Positions 1-8,370 of a stretch of DNA of 64,000 bases are shown here, piece by piece (the stretch's first letter is position 1; every line of letters begins with the position of its first letter). Origin of the DNA: Planctomycetota bacterium (GTDB taxonomy: Bacteria > Planctomycetota > Phycisphaerae > Sedimentisphaerales > Anaerobacaceae); the NCBI GenBank assembly GCA_019456255.1, contig VRUG01000002.1, forward strand, positions 145,314 through 209,313, read 5' to 3'. The translations under genes and the position numbers were made by a program. The notes under the pieces were generated by a model. It saw nothing but the letters and a program-made list of their open reading frames with translations, made no database searches and was not told where the DNA came from.

Positions 1-549
1 TATATCAACTCTCGTCTGTGCGAGTCGCCGGCCATCTGTGGCAACAAGTGTTAGCTTCTTGCCTTTTATCTCCCAGAGAACTCCATTAAGTGCATATCGC
101 GTACTCTCTTTTGCTGTCGCAAAAAGACACTGTTCAATACCTGCTTGCAGCTTTGACAGACTGATTTCCATGTCCGCCGGGCCCTCGAAGTCCGGCACCT
201 TTGGAAACTGGCCCGCGTCGTGACCGTAAATTGTAAAATGGCTGTCAGAGCCTTTTATCTCACATGTCCCCTCTGCTGCCTCCAAAGAAAGTATTTCGTC
301 GGCACTTTCACGAACGATTGCTGAAAGCCTGTCCGCTGGCAACACTATCTCGCCGGGCTCTTCGATCTGAACCCCGGCAATGGAATAATTAATACCCACC
401 TCAAGGTCGGTTGCGCAAATACGGATATCTTTTTCACCGGCGGTTATTTTTACACATCGCAGTATCGGCTTTGGCGTTCTGCTTGGTACTATGGAAGTTA
501 GCAGGCCCAGGGCTTCAGCAAGAGCTGCTCGGTTGAAATTGATCTTCAT
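1..549 (-). CDS. dnaN: DNA polymerase III beta subunit (sliding clamp), 5' part only
   Basis: Sliding clamp that tethers the replicative polymerase to DNA. The N-terminal 183 residues are present and the gene runs off the left edge. The product opens MKINFNRAALAEALGLL and continues with beta-clamp landmarks such as CATDLEVGI and, near the edge, LVATDGRRLARTRV, typical of clamp domains 1 and 2. The ATG at 549 is preceded by GGAGGTC about 8 bases upstream. The gene points away from a spacer rich in DnaA boxes, which fits a position beside the replication origin. No dnaA is visible in the window. Confidence 0.93.
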   Translation of the reverse strand, partial: MKINFNRAALAEALGLLTSIVPSRTPKPILRCVKITAGEKDIRICATDLEVGINYSIAGVQIEEPGEIVLPADRLSAIVRESADEILSLEAAEGTCEIKGSDSHFTIYGHDAGQFPKVPDFEGPADMEISLSKLQAGIEQCLFATAKESTRYALNGVLWEIKGKKLTLVATDGRRLAQTRVDI

Positions 550-569
550 AATTATATGACCTCCTTGTT

Positions 570-973
570 TTAAAGTTAGTGGTGTAGTCTACATCAAAAA
601 GCGGTTATCCACAACTATTTTTTAATCTTATTTTTGCATAATTCTGCACAAACATAGAGATAGTTGGTCGTGATTATTTATGGGGATTTCCGCCTTCTGC
701 CACGGCGGCTATAGTTATATATTAATATAAAGAAATAAAGTAGTAGTATTAGTCATATGGCCTGTGAAATTGTTAGATGTTACCGAGATAGAACAATAAG
801 ATGTTGCCGGACAAAGAATTAACGAAAAATAACGGAGATTTCTCTTGTGGAAAAGCTGTTAGGTCGCCGGTGAGTTTATGGCGAAATTTAACAAGGGAAA
901 GGTTTTAACAAAACCAAATGTGTTATGTTTTTACGGAATCAACAATGAGTTTAATAGGTTATCCACAAGGAAA
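570..973. other. Candidate chromosomal origin (oriC) spacer
   Basis: Gene-free stretch between the dnaN start and the end of the WYL regulator. It holds two perfect TTATCCACA DnaA boxes (605-613 and 959-967), an 8/9 match on the opposite strand at 846-854 (TGTGGAAAA), and a weaker TGTGGACTT near 985. Between them lies a GC hairpin (CCGCC...GGCGG, about 690-709) followed directly by an A+T-only run near 710-740, then TAG-TAG-TAT-TAG at 740-752, which recalls DnaA-trio elements. Box cluster, AT-rich stretch and adjacent dnaN together suggest oriC. GC skew across the region would be needed to confirm it. Confidence 0.6.
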
Positions 974-1945
974 TCACAGGTTTTTGTGGACTTTTATTGT
1001 GTTTTGAGCGGTCTCAACAATTCGAGTTCGCAGGGCTTTTGGGGCGAGAACCAGAACTTGATCCCCATAACCCAAGATCCACCATATAATTTCATTCAGG
1101 CCGTCAACGCGGAATTCCATAATAGCCGAACCATCATTTTTGTAATCGGTTTTTTGCGTACTGTGCCAATTCACCTCGCCGACATTGTGTGCAACTTTCG
1201 GGGTAAATTTTAATTTAATATTATAAATTCTTCCCTCTGGTATCATGGACCATGCCTGACCTAAATAGTCATCAACATCAAACTTATCACCGTCCAGGAA
1301 ACACTTGTCAAGCAACTCAATATTTTTAATGCGATTAAGTTTGAATGTTCGGACGGCTTTATGTATGTGCGAAAAACCCAGAACATACCACGCGCGATGG
1401 TTATACATCAGGTGATAGGGACAAATCACAGGCTCAACAATTTTATTTTCAAAAAGTGAATGATAGACGAGTTTAATCTTTTTCTTGTTCACAATAGCTT
1501 TTTGTAAACTAGCAAAAGTTTTATCAAGCTTGCTCATCGGTGCCTGCGGGCTCGGTTTGGTTGAAATGGTTTTTAATGCGGTGTTGCAGTATTTTTTAAT
1601 TTTAGCGGGAAGATTATTTTCAATTTTCAAAGCAGCTAACAACGCTGAATTTTTAAAGGGCAGCAAAACCTGATTCGAAGTCTTATACACGAGTAAAAGT
1701 AAACTAAGGGCTTCCCTCAGGTTTAGGTTGATTGGGGGCAGAAAAAATTCAGGGTCAATAGAGTAGCCCTTTGTTTTTAAGTCATAGCGGTAAGGCACCC
1801 CAATGGCCTCAAGCTCATTTAGGTCCCTGAAAATGGTTCGCCGGCTTGTCCCGAACATCTTGGCTAAATCGTCGACAGAGTAGTTTTTTCCTGCCTGCAA
1901 GGTCGTTAAAAGCCTTACAACCCGACTAATTCTGCTTGGTTTCAT
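974..1945 (-). CDS. WYL-domain transcriptional regulator
   Basis: Cytoplasmic DNA-binding regulator of the HTH-WYL family. Residues about 5-60 form a DeoR/HTH_11-type winged helix (DDLAKMFGTSRRTIFRDL). Residues about 140-230 form the WYL domain (IKLVYHS, RAWYVLGFSH), and the rest is the WCX-type C-terminal extension with LGYGDQVLVLAPKALR. The 323-residue length is normal for the family. It is a single gene with its own consensus promoter, and a tandem 11-bp repeat fills the -35/-10 spacer, suggesting autoregulation. Its ligand and targets cannot be read from the sequence. WYL proteins often sense nucleic acid or nucleotide ligands. Confidence 0.88.
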   Translation of the reverse strand: MKPSRISRVVRLLTTLQAGKNYSVDDLAKMFGTSRRTIFRDLNELEAIGVPYRYDLKTKGYSIDPEFFLPPINLNLREALSLLLLVYKTSNQVLLPFKNSALLAALKIENNLPAKIKKYCNTALKTISTKPSPQAPMSKLDKTFASLQKAIVNKKKIKLVYHSLFENKIVEPVICPYHLMYNHRAWYVLGFSHIHKAVRTFKLNRIKNIELLDKCFLDGDKFDVDDYLGQAWSMIPEGRIYNIKLKFTPKVAHNVGEVNWHSTQKTDYKNDGSAIMEFRVDGLNEIIWWILGYGDQVLVLAPKALRTRIVETAQNTIKVHKNL

Positions 1946-2004
1946 TAACTACCGCCCATAAAAACACAAAGTATTTAAGTTTTTTGCTTTTAGATAAAAG
2001 TATA

Positions 2005-2034
2005 ATTATACATCCAATGTACATCAAATGTCAA
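2005..2034 (-). promoter_or_regulatory. WYL-gene promoter with operator-like repeat in its spacer
   Basis: On the minus strand TTGACA (2029-2034) and TATAAT (2005-2010) are separated by 18 bases, a consensus sigma-70 type promoter about 60 bases upstream of the WYL start codon. The spacer and flanks consist of two abutting direct repeats, ACATCCAATGT (2010-2020) and ACATCAAATGT (2021-2031). Each is an imperfect ACAT...ATGT palindrome. A protein bound here would block RNA polymerase, so this is the natural operator candidate for the WYL regulator. Confidence 0.7.
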
Positions 2035-2114
2035 AGTTTAGTTGGTAGAATTAAAAAAACAACTCAGGCGGGCACAGATACATAGCTGGGGGGAGAAGGT
2101 GTATTATTTTTGTA

Positions 2115-2144
2115 TTGACATTTCCGTAACCATTTTGCTATAAT
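2115..2144 (+). promoter_or_regulatory. Sigma-70 type promoter upstream of the lipoprotein-cdaA-ybbR run
   Basis: Perfect TTGACA (2115-2120) and perfect TATAAT (2139-2144) with an 18-base spacer. It lies about 115 bases upstream of the small lipoprotein and probably drives that gene and perhaps cdaA-ybbR. The 315-base gap between the WYL gene and the lipoprotein holds only this promoter and the divergent WYL promoter. Confidence 0.7.
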
Positions 2145-2260
2145 AAGCTAAGCATTAAAGGTCTGATTTTGTACCTCAATGTAGGGGTGATGAGTGACCG
2201 ACGTAACAATAGAGCGGCAGTTAGACGCCGATTCAGTTGATTTTAAATGAGGGGAACATA

Positions 2261-2512
2261 ATGAAAAGCAAGTTTGTTTTGACAGCATTGGTTGTGTGTT
2301 TGTTTAGTTTGGTGTTGTGTTTAAGTGGCTGTAATACTGTCGCCCATGTTACTAAATTAGGTGATTGGAGCCAGCCGGGTATAACAGAGGCTGAAGGGCA
2401 TAGAAAACAGGTACGCAATATACGGCTTAATCAACAGAATATGATGCGGGACCTGGACGAAGTGTTCCACACGAACAAGCCAAGCAAGCTTACAGAGATG
2501 AGAGCTCCTTAA
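2261..2512 (+). CDS. Small secreted lipoprotein, unknown function
   Basis: An 83-residue protein opening with a lipoprotein signal peptide: MKSKFVLTALVVCLFSL followed by the lipobox LSGC, with Cys about residue 24. The mature part is short, charged and rich in Asn/Gln (RNIRLNQQNMMRDLDE). An in-frame ATG 24 bases earlier exists, but the start used here is preceded by GAGGGGAAC and puts the signal peptide at the N-terminus. It lies just upstream of cdaA in the same direction. No family is recognised. Confidence 0.7.
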   Translation: MKSKFVLTALVVCLFSLVLCLSGCNTVAHVTKLGDWSQPGITEAEGHRKQVRNIRLNQQNMMRDLDEVFHTNKPSKLTEMRAP

Positions 2513-2589
2513 AAGATAAGTTTTTGCACAACCACGTGTACATAAAAGAGTTATTTAAATGGATTCCTCATTGCAAAAGGATTTGAATC

Positions 2590-3459
2590 GTGGAGATGCT
2601 GGTAGATTATTTTAGCAGAGTGGGAACTTACGATTGGTGGGTTGTCGCAATTGAGTTGTTTTTCATCGGCTTTGTTGTCTACTGGGCAGTTGATTTTCTT
2701 GAGGGTACGCGTGGAGAGAGATTGTTCAGGGGGGTTATTTTCATCTTACTTACTGGCGTTCTTATTTTAAACCTTGTTGTTGAAAGGTTTGCGTTTGAAC
2801 GATTAGCATATCTTTACAAAGGCTTTTTAATATTTGTTCTGGTAATCGCAGTTGCAGGTTTTCAGCCTGAAATTCGCCGCGTATTGATCCGGTTGGGCCA
2901 GCCGAGTTTCTTGTTAAGTGCAACCCAGCAACTGGCAAAAACTATCGAACAAATTATCGAGGCGGTGGTGCAGTTGGCAGAAAGAAGAACCGGCGCCATT
3001 ATAGTTATCGAAAAACGCGTTGCTCTGGGCGAGTTTGTGGAAACCGGCGTCAAAATGGATGCCGCAGTGACATCTGAGTTAGTTAGAACGATTTTTGAGC
3101 CGGGCACGGCGTTGCATGATATGGCAGTTATAATCCAGGGTGACAGGATCGCCGCAGCGAAGGTTCAGCTTCCACTGGCAGAAGCTGGCAGCATTGGTGG
3201 CGTCGAGCTTGGTTCGCGACACCGAGCTGCGATAGGAATAACAAGAGGCTCAGATGCCACCGTTATCGTTGTTAGCGAAGAGACAGGCATTATTTCGATT
3301 GCACAGAACGGCGTACTGATACGCAATATCGACAAATCTCAGTTGAGAAAACACCTCACTGAGACAATAGATGACATGGTGCCGGTTGTTGAGAGACTCT
3401 GGAGGTTTCCCAGGAAAAAGGATTCTGCGATGCCTATTCAGGGCAGCGACAAAACTTAG
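2590..3459 (+). CDS. cdaA: Membrane diadenylate cyclase (CdaA type) with altered DGA motif
   Basis: Makes the second messenger c-di-AMP from two ATP at the inner membrane. Three hydrophobic helices lie at about residues 16-36, 46-63 and 78-90, then a linker and the DisA_N catalytic domain at about 115-250. The RHR motif is intact (G-S-R210-H-R-A-A), as is the SEETG segment. The metal-binding DGA motif reads D177-M178-A179 instead of DGA, which is unusual. GTG at 2590 is used, with AAAGG 9 bases upstream; an ATG two codons later is possible. It is followed after 12 bases by ybbR, the usual cdaA-cdaR pairing. Confidence 0.9.
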   Translation: MEMLVDYFSRVGTYDWWVVAIELFFIGFVVYWAVDFLEGTRGERLFRGVIFILLTGVLILNLVVERFAFERLAYLYKGFLIFVLVIAVAGFQPEIRRVLIRLGQPSFLLSATQQLAKTIEQIIEAVVQLAERRTGAIIVIEKRVALGEFVETGVKMDAAVTSELVRTIFEPGTALHDMAVIIQGDRIAAAKVQLPLAEAGSIGGVELGSRHRAAIGITRGSDATVIVVSEETGIISIAQNGVLIRNIDKSQLRKHLTETIDDMVPVVERLWRFPRKKDSAMPIQGSDKT

Positions 3460-3471
3460 TATAGGTTTATA

Positions 3472-4476
3472 ATGAAGCAAAAGGTTAAATACGGAAAAGT
3501 GGCCCTTGTAATTTTTTTGACGCTCTTGATTTGGGTGTGGGCGGACCTGGCACTGGACGAAGAATTAGCCGACAAACCTGCACTAATAGTAGTGGACGAA
3601 GCGGCAAGCCCGCGTCTCTGGGTGACATTAGGAGCCGATCAGGCATCAAGCGTAGACATAAGAACCACATTTTCAGGGCCGCATCCGGCCATTGTTGATG
3701 AAAAGAGAAAATTAAAAGAGGGGCGGAGGCATAAATTTGAATTTGACGCGGTAAGAGAAAAAATGAATGAGCCGGGTAATTATACACTAAACCTGCTTTC
3801 ATTCTTACAAAATGACAGAGAAATCAGGCTGCTTGGATTAAAAATCGAATCTTGTCAGCCGCAAACAATCTCCGTTACTGTAGTTGGGCTTGTAAAAAAG
3901 TCACTTAAGGTCGAATGTGTAGATGCAGCACAGATTCCGATTAAAGACGCAACTGTCAATCCGGCTCAAGTTGAAATGTTTGTACCGGAAAACTGGGTTG
4001 GAAATGCGAAGGTGCAATTGGCGCCGACGGAAATAAAACAGGCCAGACTCTCAGCTATTAAAAAAACACCCTTTATAAAATTGTCTAAGGAAAAACGGAA
4101 GGAAGCTTCGCAAATAGTAGAGATAGTCACGCCGCCTGAGGAAGAGTTGCTAAGAAGTGAAACCGTTAAAAATGCAACGCTCGGCTTTAATTTAAGTGCA
4201 AACACCCAGGGTAAGTATAAAATCGAAGTAATCAACTTAACTGAAGTAATCGGCCCTATCGCAATACGCTCAACGGCTGCTGCGAAAAGGGGTTACGAGA
4301 ACATGCAATATCAGGTAATATTGGAGATAGATGATAAGGACGCCGAATCAGCCGAGGTTGTTAGAAAGAAACTTATTTACAATTTCCCCGAAGAATACGT
4401 ACGCAATAATGAAATCACATTAAACCAGCAACCGGTAACGGCACAATTCAAGCTGGTGCCAATCGGCCCTAAGTAG
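3472..4476 (+). CDS. YbbR/CdaR-like membrane-anchored protein
   Basis: A 334-residue protein with one N-terminal transmembrane helix (about residues 8-25, VALVIFLTLLIWVWADLAL) and a long extracytoplasmic beta-rich part. Its position directly after cdaA matches CdaR/YbbR proteins, which bind and modulate the diadenylate cyclase. The repeat content is more divergent than in Firmicutes YbbR, so the assignment rests on topology, the pattern of short beta segments and gene order. Its 3' end overlaps the convergent cstA gene by 8 bases. Confidence 0.65.
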   Translation: MKQKVKYGKVALVIFLTLLIWVWADLALDEELADKPALIVVDEAASPRLWVTLGADQASSVDIRTTFSGPHPAIVDEKRKLKEGRRHKFEFDAVREKMNEPGNYTLNLLSFLQNDREIRLLGLKIESCQPQTISVTVVGLVKKSLKVECVDAAQIPIKDATVNPAQVEMFVPENWVGNAKVQLAPTEIKQARLSAIKKTPFIKLSKEKRKEASQIVEIVTPPEEELLRSETVKNATLGFNLSANTQGKYKIEVINLTEVIGPIAIRSTAAAKRGYENMQYQVILEIDDKDAESAEVVRKKLIYNFPEEYVRNNEITLNQQPVTAQFKLVPIGPK

Positions 4477-6835
4477 GACTCACAGTTTTCCTGCCGCCTA
4501 CAAATGTCAGCAATGCTTCAACAGTAACCCACAATGCCAGAACAAAAATTCCCCCGCCGATAGTGACAAGCAACCAGTCTTTGTTGTTATAAAAAATAAT
4601 TTCATTTTCAACCATGGCCCAGTTTGTAATCGCAAGCATAAGCACACAGGGTATCCCCGAAACTAGGAACTTCATACCGCCTTTACGTTTGAGATATAAT
4701 GTCACTATCAAAAGCGCCAAGGCAGCGAGCAATTGATTTACGGCGCCGAATAAAGGCCAAAGCTTTAGGGCACCTTTACCGTTTGCGCCGGTGGCAAAAG
4801 CAAGAGCCGCAGCGCTGACAACGGCAATTGTAGTTGCCACCCATCTATTGGCAAGCGGTTTTAACTTCAAATCGGTCGCGAGCTCGGCGATAATATATCG
4901 CTGAATTCTAACCGAGGTATCGAGTGTGGTACCGGCAAATGATGCGATGAAAACGCCCATCAAAGTAATGCCGACAATTTCTTTAATGCCCAAAGTTTGC
5001 ATCATATTTGAGGCGCCAATCACAACAGCGCCGAGTTTGGCGTTCATACCCGTTGCTCCGGCCCAGGAGGCATAATGATGGTTCCATGCATTACTGCCGC
5101 TAAGTATTTCTCCGCCGGCGGTTTTATAAGCCATCCCTATGCCAGCGGCAACGCATAAGATGATAAGTATTGCCAATACCCCTTCGAGCAGCATAGAGCC
5201 GTAGCCCACAAACAAACAGTCTTTTTCATTTGAGATTTGTTTTGGACTTGTTCCGCTTGCGACAAGAGAATGAAAACCGCTAACCGCGCCGCATGCAATG
5301 GTAATAAAAAGAAAAGGCCAAAGTGAAGGTGCACCTGCCGGTGTGAGATTTAATGCAGGCGCGACGATTTCCATTCCGCCTGTTATCGCCGAAGTTGCTG
5401 CGCCGACTACCAAAAAACCCATAATGATAAACAACTGCCAGGCATTGATGTAGTCTCTCGGCTGAAGCAGCGTCGTTACCGGAAGTGTCGAAGCGACCCA
5501 GGCATATCCCAAAAGAATTATCGTCCAGACGCCCGTTGCCGGAATGCCGAAAAATTCAGGCATCTTAAAATCACCATGAAGACTTCCAAGCCATATACAA
5601 AGATACATCGCTATCACAGCTACCACGGTGGATGTCACTACATTTGCGCCTTTTTTATAAACAGCAAAACCCAAAGTGATAGCGATTGGAATTTGCAGCC
5701 AGACAGGAATAACCGAACTGGGAAATCTGTCGAAGACGATTGCGATAACCATTCCGAAGATTGCGATAACAATCAACAGTGCCATAAATACGATGACAAA
5801 GAAAATAAATCTTACTCTGCCGTTAATATATTTGGAGGTGATATCAGAAATGCTTTTCCCGTCGTTGCGCATCGAGACAACAAGCGCACCCAAATCGTGC
5901 ACCGCCCCCATAAATATCGAACCAAAAACCACCCAAAGAATAGCCGGCACCCATCCCCAAATAATACCAATTGCGGGTCCGACAATCGGGCCTGTCCCAG
6001 CGATGGACGTATAATGATGACCGAAGATAATACCTTTTTTAGCTGGAACATAGTCGATGCCGTCCTGCAGTTCGTAAGAGGGGACAGACGCGTTTTTATC
6101 AAGTTTAAAAATTTTATTTGCGAGGAATTTACCATAAGTGTGATATGCAAGCAAAAAGCCCCCCCCGCAGACAATTATCAACAGCAAAACCTCCATTCCC
6201 CCGCCTCTTATAGAGCCCGGCGTTTTTGCCGCCACCACCGGAGCTGTCGGTATGCTTTTAAGTGTTATTACCGCATATTTATGGCCTCCATTCTTGTCGG
6301 TGATAGTCAGTTGTGACTGGCCCGGGCTTAAAGCTTTTATCCCAAAAATCTGCAAGCCGAACTGGGCAGGATGCGGAGTCACTTTTATAGCTGGCGAACT
6401 GGTAAAGGTAGAGGTCAGGCTCACAAGAGAAGCCGGCGGAGTCGCGGCAATACTGATTTGGGCCTCTTGTCCAACATTAAATTCAAAAACCTGGTCCTTT
6501 ACGGTTTTAAATGGCGAACATGAAAGTGTAAGGGCTCCAGATTTGTCGCCTGTTTTACTTATGGAAACTTTAAGAGAGGCTATTCGGGTGTCTTGCTTTT
6601 TTGGTTTTTCAGGTTCGATTTTAGACTTGGTTTTAAGCAACTTCTCCAGCTCAATTGCTTTTTCTACTCTTGTTTTTTCTTTCTCTTTCGGTTTTTCTTC
6701 GACAACGGACGGCTTTTCAACAACGGGCGGTTTTTCGACTTTTAACTCTGTGTCTTTGACAGCGGGCTCACATCCGATAAAAGAAAATAAGCAAAGCAGC
6801 ATGATAAGAATAGAAAAACCTTTAACAATTCTCAT
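4469..6835 (-). CDS. cstA: CstA-family carbon starvation/peptide transporter with lipoprotein-like N-terminal extension
   Basis: Polytopic inner-membrane protein of the CstA family (pyruvate or peptide uptake in known members). The family core starts near residue 215 (YHTYGKFLANKIFKLD, then GHHYTSIAGTGPIVGPAIG) and carries about 16 hydrophobic helices. Ahead of it is an unusual extension of about 205 residues: a signal peptide ending LFSFIGC (lipobox-like), a Lys/Glu/Pro-rich spacer, and an Ig-like beta segment (ALTLSCSPF ... GQSQLTITDKNG). The ATG at 6835 follows AGGTCTTCGC and begins the signal peptide directly. Earlier in-frame starts (TTG, ATG) would bury it. Confidence 0.85.
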   Translation of the reverse strand: MRIVKGFSILIMLLCLFSFIGCEPAVKDTELKVEKPPVVEKPSVVEEKPKEKEKTRVEKAIELEKLLKTKSKIEPEKPKKQDTRIASLKVSISKTGDKSGALTLSCSPFKTVKDQVFEFNVGQEAQISIAATPPASLVSLTSTFTSSPAIKVTPHPAQFGLQIFGIKALSPGQSQLTITDKNGGHKYAVITLKSIPTAPVVAAKTPGSIRGGGMEVLLLIIVCGGGFLLAYHTYGKFLANKIFKLDKNASVPSYELQDGIDYVPAKKGIIFGHHYTSIAGTGPIVGPAIGIIWGWVPAILWVVFGSIFMGAVHDLGALVVSMRNDGKSISDITSKYINGRVRFIFFVIVFMALLIVIAIFGMVIAIVFDRFPSSVIPVWLQIPIAITLGFAVYKKGANVVTSTVVAVIAMYLCIWLGSLHGDFKMPEFFGIPATGVWTIILLGYAWVASTLPVTTLLQPRDYINAWQLFIIMGFLVVGAATSAITGGMEIVAPALNLTPAGAPSLWPFLFITIACGAVSGFHSLVASGTSPKQISNEKDCLFVGYGSMLLEGVLAILIILCVAAGIGMAYKTAGGEILSGSNAWNHHYASWAGATGMNAKLGAVVIGASNMMQTLGIKEIVGITLMGVFIASFAGTTLDTSVRIQRYIIAELATDLKLKPLANRWVATTIAVVSAAALAFATGANGKGALKLWPLFGAVNQLLAALALLIVTLYLKRKGGMKFLVSGIPCVLMLAITNWAMVENEIIFYNNKDWLLVTIGGGIFVLALWVTVEALLTFVGGRKTVSPT

Positions 6836-6870
6836 GCGAAGACCTTTCCAGGCAAACATCAATGTTTATT

Positions 6871-8205
6871 TCATGACGGTTCATCCAATTTTCTGTGAGG
6901 ACGCGCCAGTAATCTTATTGGCACTTCGCCTATCGGAAGTATACTTTGAAGCCGACCTTTTATAAACCGCATATAATTTTCTTCAAACAACTTCGGCTTG
7001 TTTACAAACATCAGTATCGTAATTGGGTTGGCGGCAATTTGTGTCACGTAATAAATTTTGGGCCAGCCCGAAACATTTCGTTTTGTCGCGCCAACGCGCT
7101 CTTCCTTTATTATCTCGAAAGCTTTGTTTAATTTTGCCGTTGGTATCTGTGTCGTGGTTTGTTTAAAAATTTCACCCGCAAGGTCAAGAACCGTCTGCAC
7201 GTTTTTCGCCTCGGTTGCCGTTGTAAAGGCAATAGGCGCGAACCTTAATCCAGGAAGCACTTTCGTTAGATATTCCCCATAGTCTTCCGTGATGGCTGAA
7301 TCTTTCGCCAGGTCCCACTTATTTACGATGATGATACAGCTTTTATATTCTTCGGCAATGAGTCTTGCTAATTTCTTATCGACCTGCGAAATGGGCAAAG
7401 TTGCGTCGATTAGGAAAAACACGATGTCTGCGCGGTGTATCGAACGAGTAGCGCGAACGTAACCGTAAAATTCAATACTGTTAGCTATCTTATTTTTTTT
7501 TCTAACACCAGCTGTGTCGATAACAAGAATTATCTTGCCGTCTTTTTCAAGCCTGACATCAACAGCGTCCCTTGTTGTGCCGGGTACTTCACTTACAATT
7601 ACCCGCTCAGTTCCCGCCATTGCGTTTACAAGAGTGCTTTTGCCGGAATTGCGTTTTCCGACTATCGCGATTTTCATGACAGGCTCTATAGGCTTTTCAG
7701 TGTCGAAGTGTTTGAGTTCATCGAAAATTTTGTCAAGTAATACAGTTTTATTCATATTATTAGTTGCCGAAACGCATAAAAAGTCACCAAACCCTAATCT
7801 GGCGAACTCACCGGCAGCAGGAAACATCTTTGCAGTATCAGCCTTGTTAGCTACCCCGATGACGGCCATATTTTCCTTGCGCAAAAGCTGAGCGATTTTT
7901 ACATCAAGCGGAACAATCCCATCGCGAATGTCTGTCATAAATATTATAAGGTCCGCCGATTCGATAGCTTTTGCAATTTGCATCTCGACGTGCTCGGTTA
8001 ATAGGTCCGAATCAACGATTCCATAGCCGCCGGTATCAATAAGCTCGAAATACCAGTCGTCTTTTTCAATGATGGTACTGACGCGGTCGCGCGTAACCCC
8101 TGCGGTGGGCTCGACGATACTTATCATCCTGCCGGCTAATGCGTTTAGCAAACTGCTTTTGCCCACGTTGGGCCTGCCGATTATTGCTATTGTAGGTAAT
8201 GACAT
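6871..8205 (-). CDS. der: GTPase Der (EngA), ribosome assembly
   Basis: Double-GTPase needed for 50S ribosome maturation. GTPase domain 1 has GRPNVGKSS near residue 10, DTGGYG and NKAD. Domain 2, from about residue 175, has GKRNSGKST, DTAGVRKK and NKWD. A KH-like C-terminal domain follows (about 350-440). The 444-residue length is normal. The gene is followed by cstA after 35 bases on the same strand and lies divergently from the ClpP-like protease gene across a short spacer. Confidence 0.96.
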   Translation of the reverse strand: MSLPTIAIIGRPNVGKSSLLNALAGRMISIVEPTAGVTRDRVSTIIEKDDWYFELIDTGGYGIVDSDLLTEHVEMQIAKAIESADLIIFMTDIRDGIVPLDVKIAQLLRKENMAVIGVANKADTAKMFPAAGEFARLGFGDFLCVSATNNMNKTVLLDKIFDELKHFDTEKPIEPVMKIAIVGKRNSGKSTLVNAMAGTERVIVSEVPGTTRDAVDVRLEKDGKIILVIDTAGVRKKNKIANSIEFYGYVRATRSIHRADIVFFLIDATLPISQVDKKLARLIAEEYKSCIIIVNKWDLAKDSAITEDYGEYLTKVLPGLRFAPIAFTTATEAKNVQTVLDLAGEIFKQTTTQIPTAKLNKAFEIIKEERVGATKRNVSGWPKIYYVTQIAANPITILMFVNKPKLFEENYMRFIKGRLQSILPIGEVPIRLLARPHRKLDEPS

Positions 8206-8370
8206 AAGTTCTTTCCAAATCCAGTATTAGAATCAATCCGAATGATTATAGCAGATTCAATGCCTAATTTGAAGCGCTAACAAATCAGCGGCGATTTACA
8301 TTGTTGACTGGATTTTTGCCCCCAAATTTCGTATAATATATAGTCCGATAATTTAATGAGGGTTGACTTG

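Noticed and set aside
878..1213. 111-codon plus-strand frame across the oriC candidate
   Set aside because: It overlaps the WYL gene for two thirds of its length and has no recognisable domain; the WYL protein is clearly real.
5576..6316. 246-codon plus-strand frame opposite cstA
   Set aside because: Antisense shadow of a convincing transporter gene; its product is low-complexity and matches no family.
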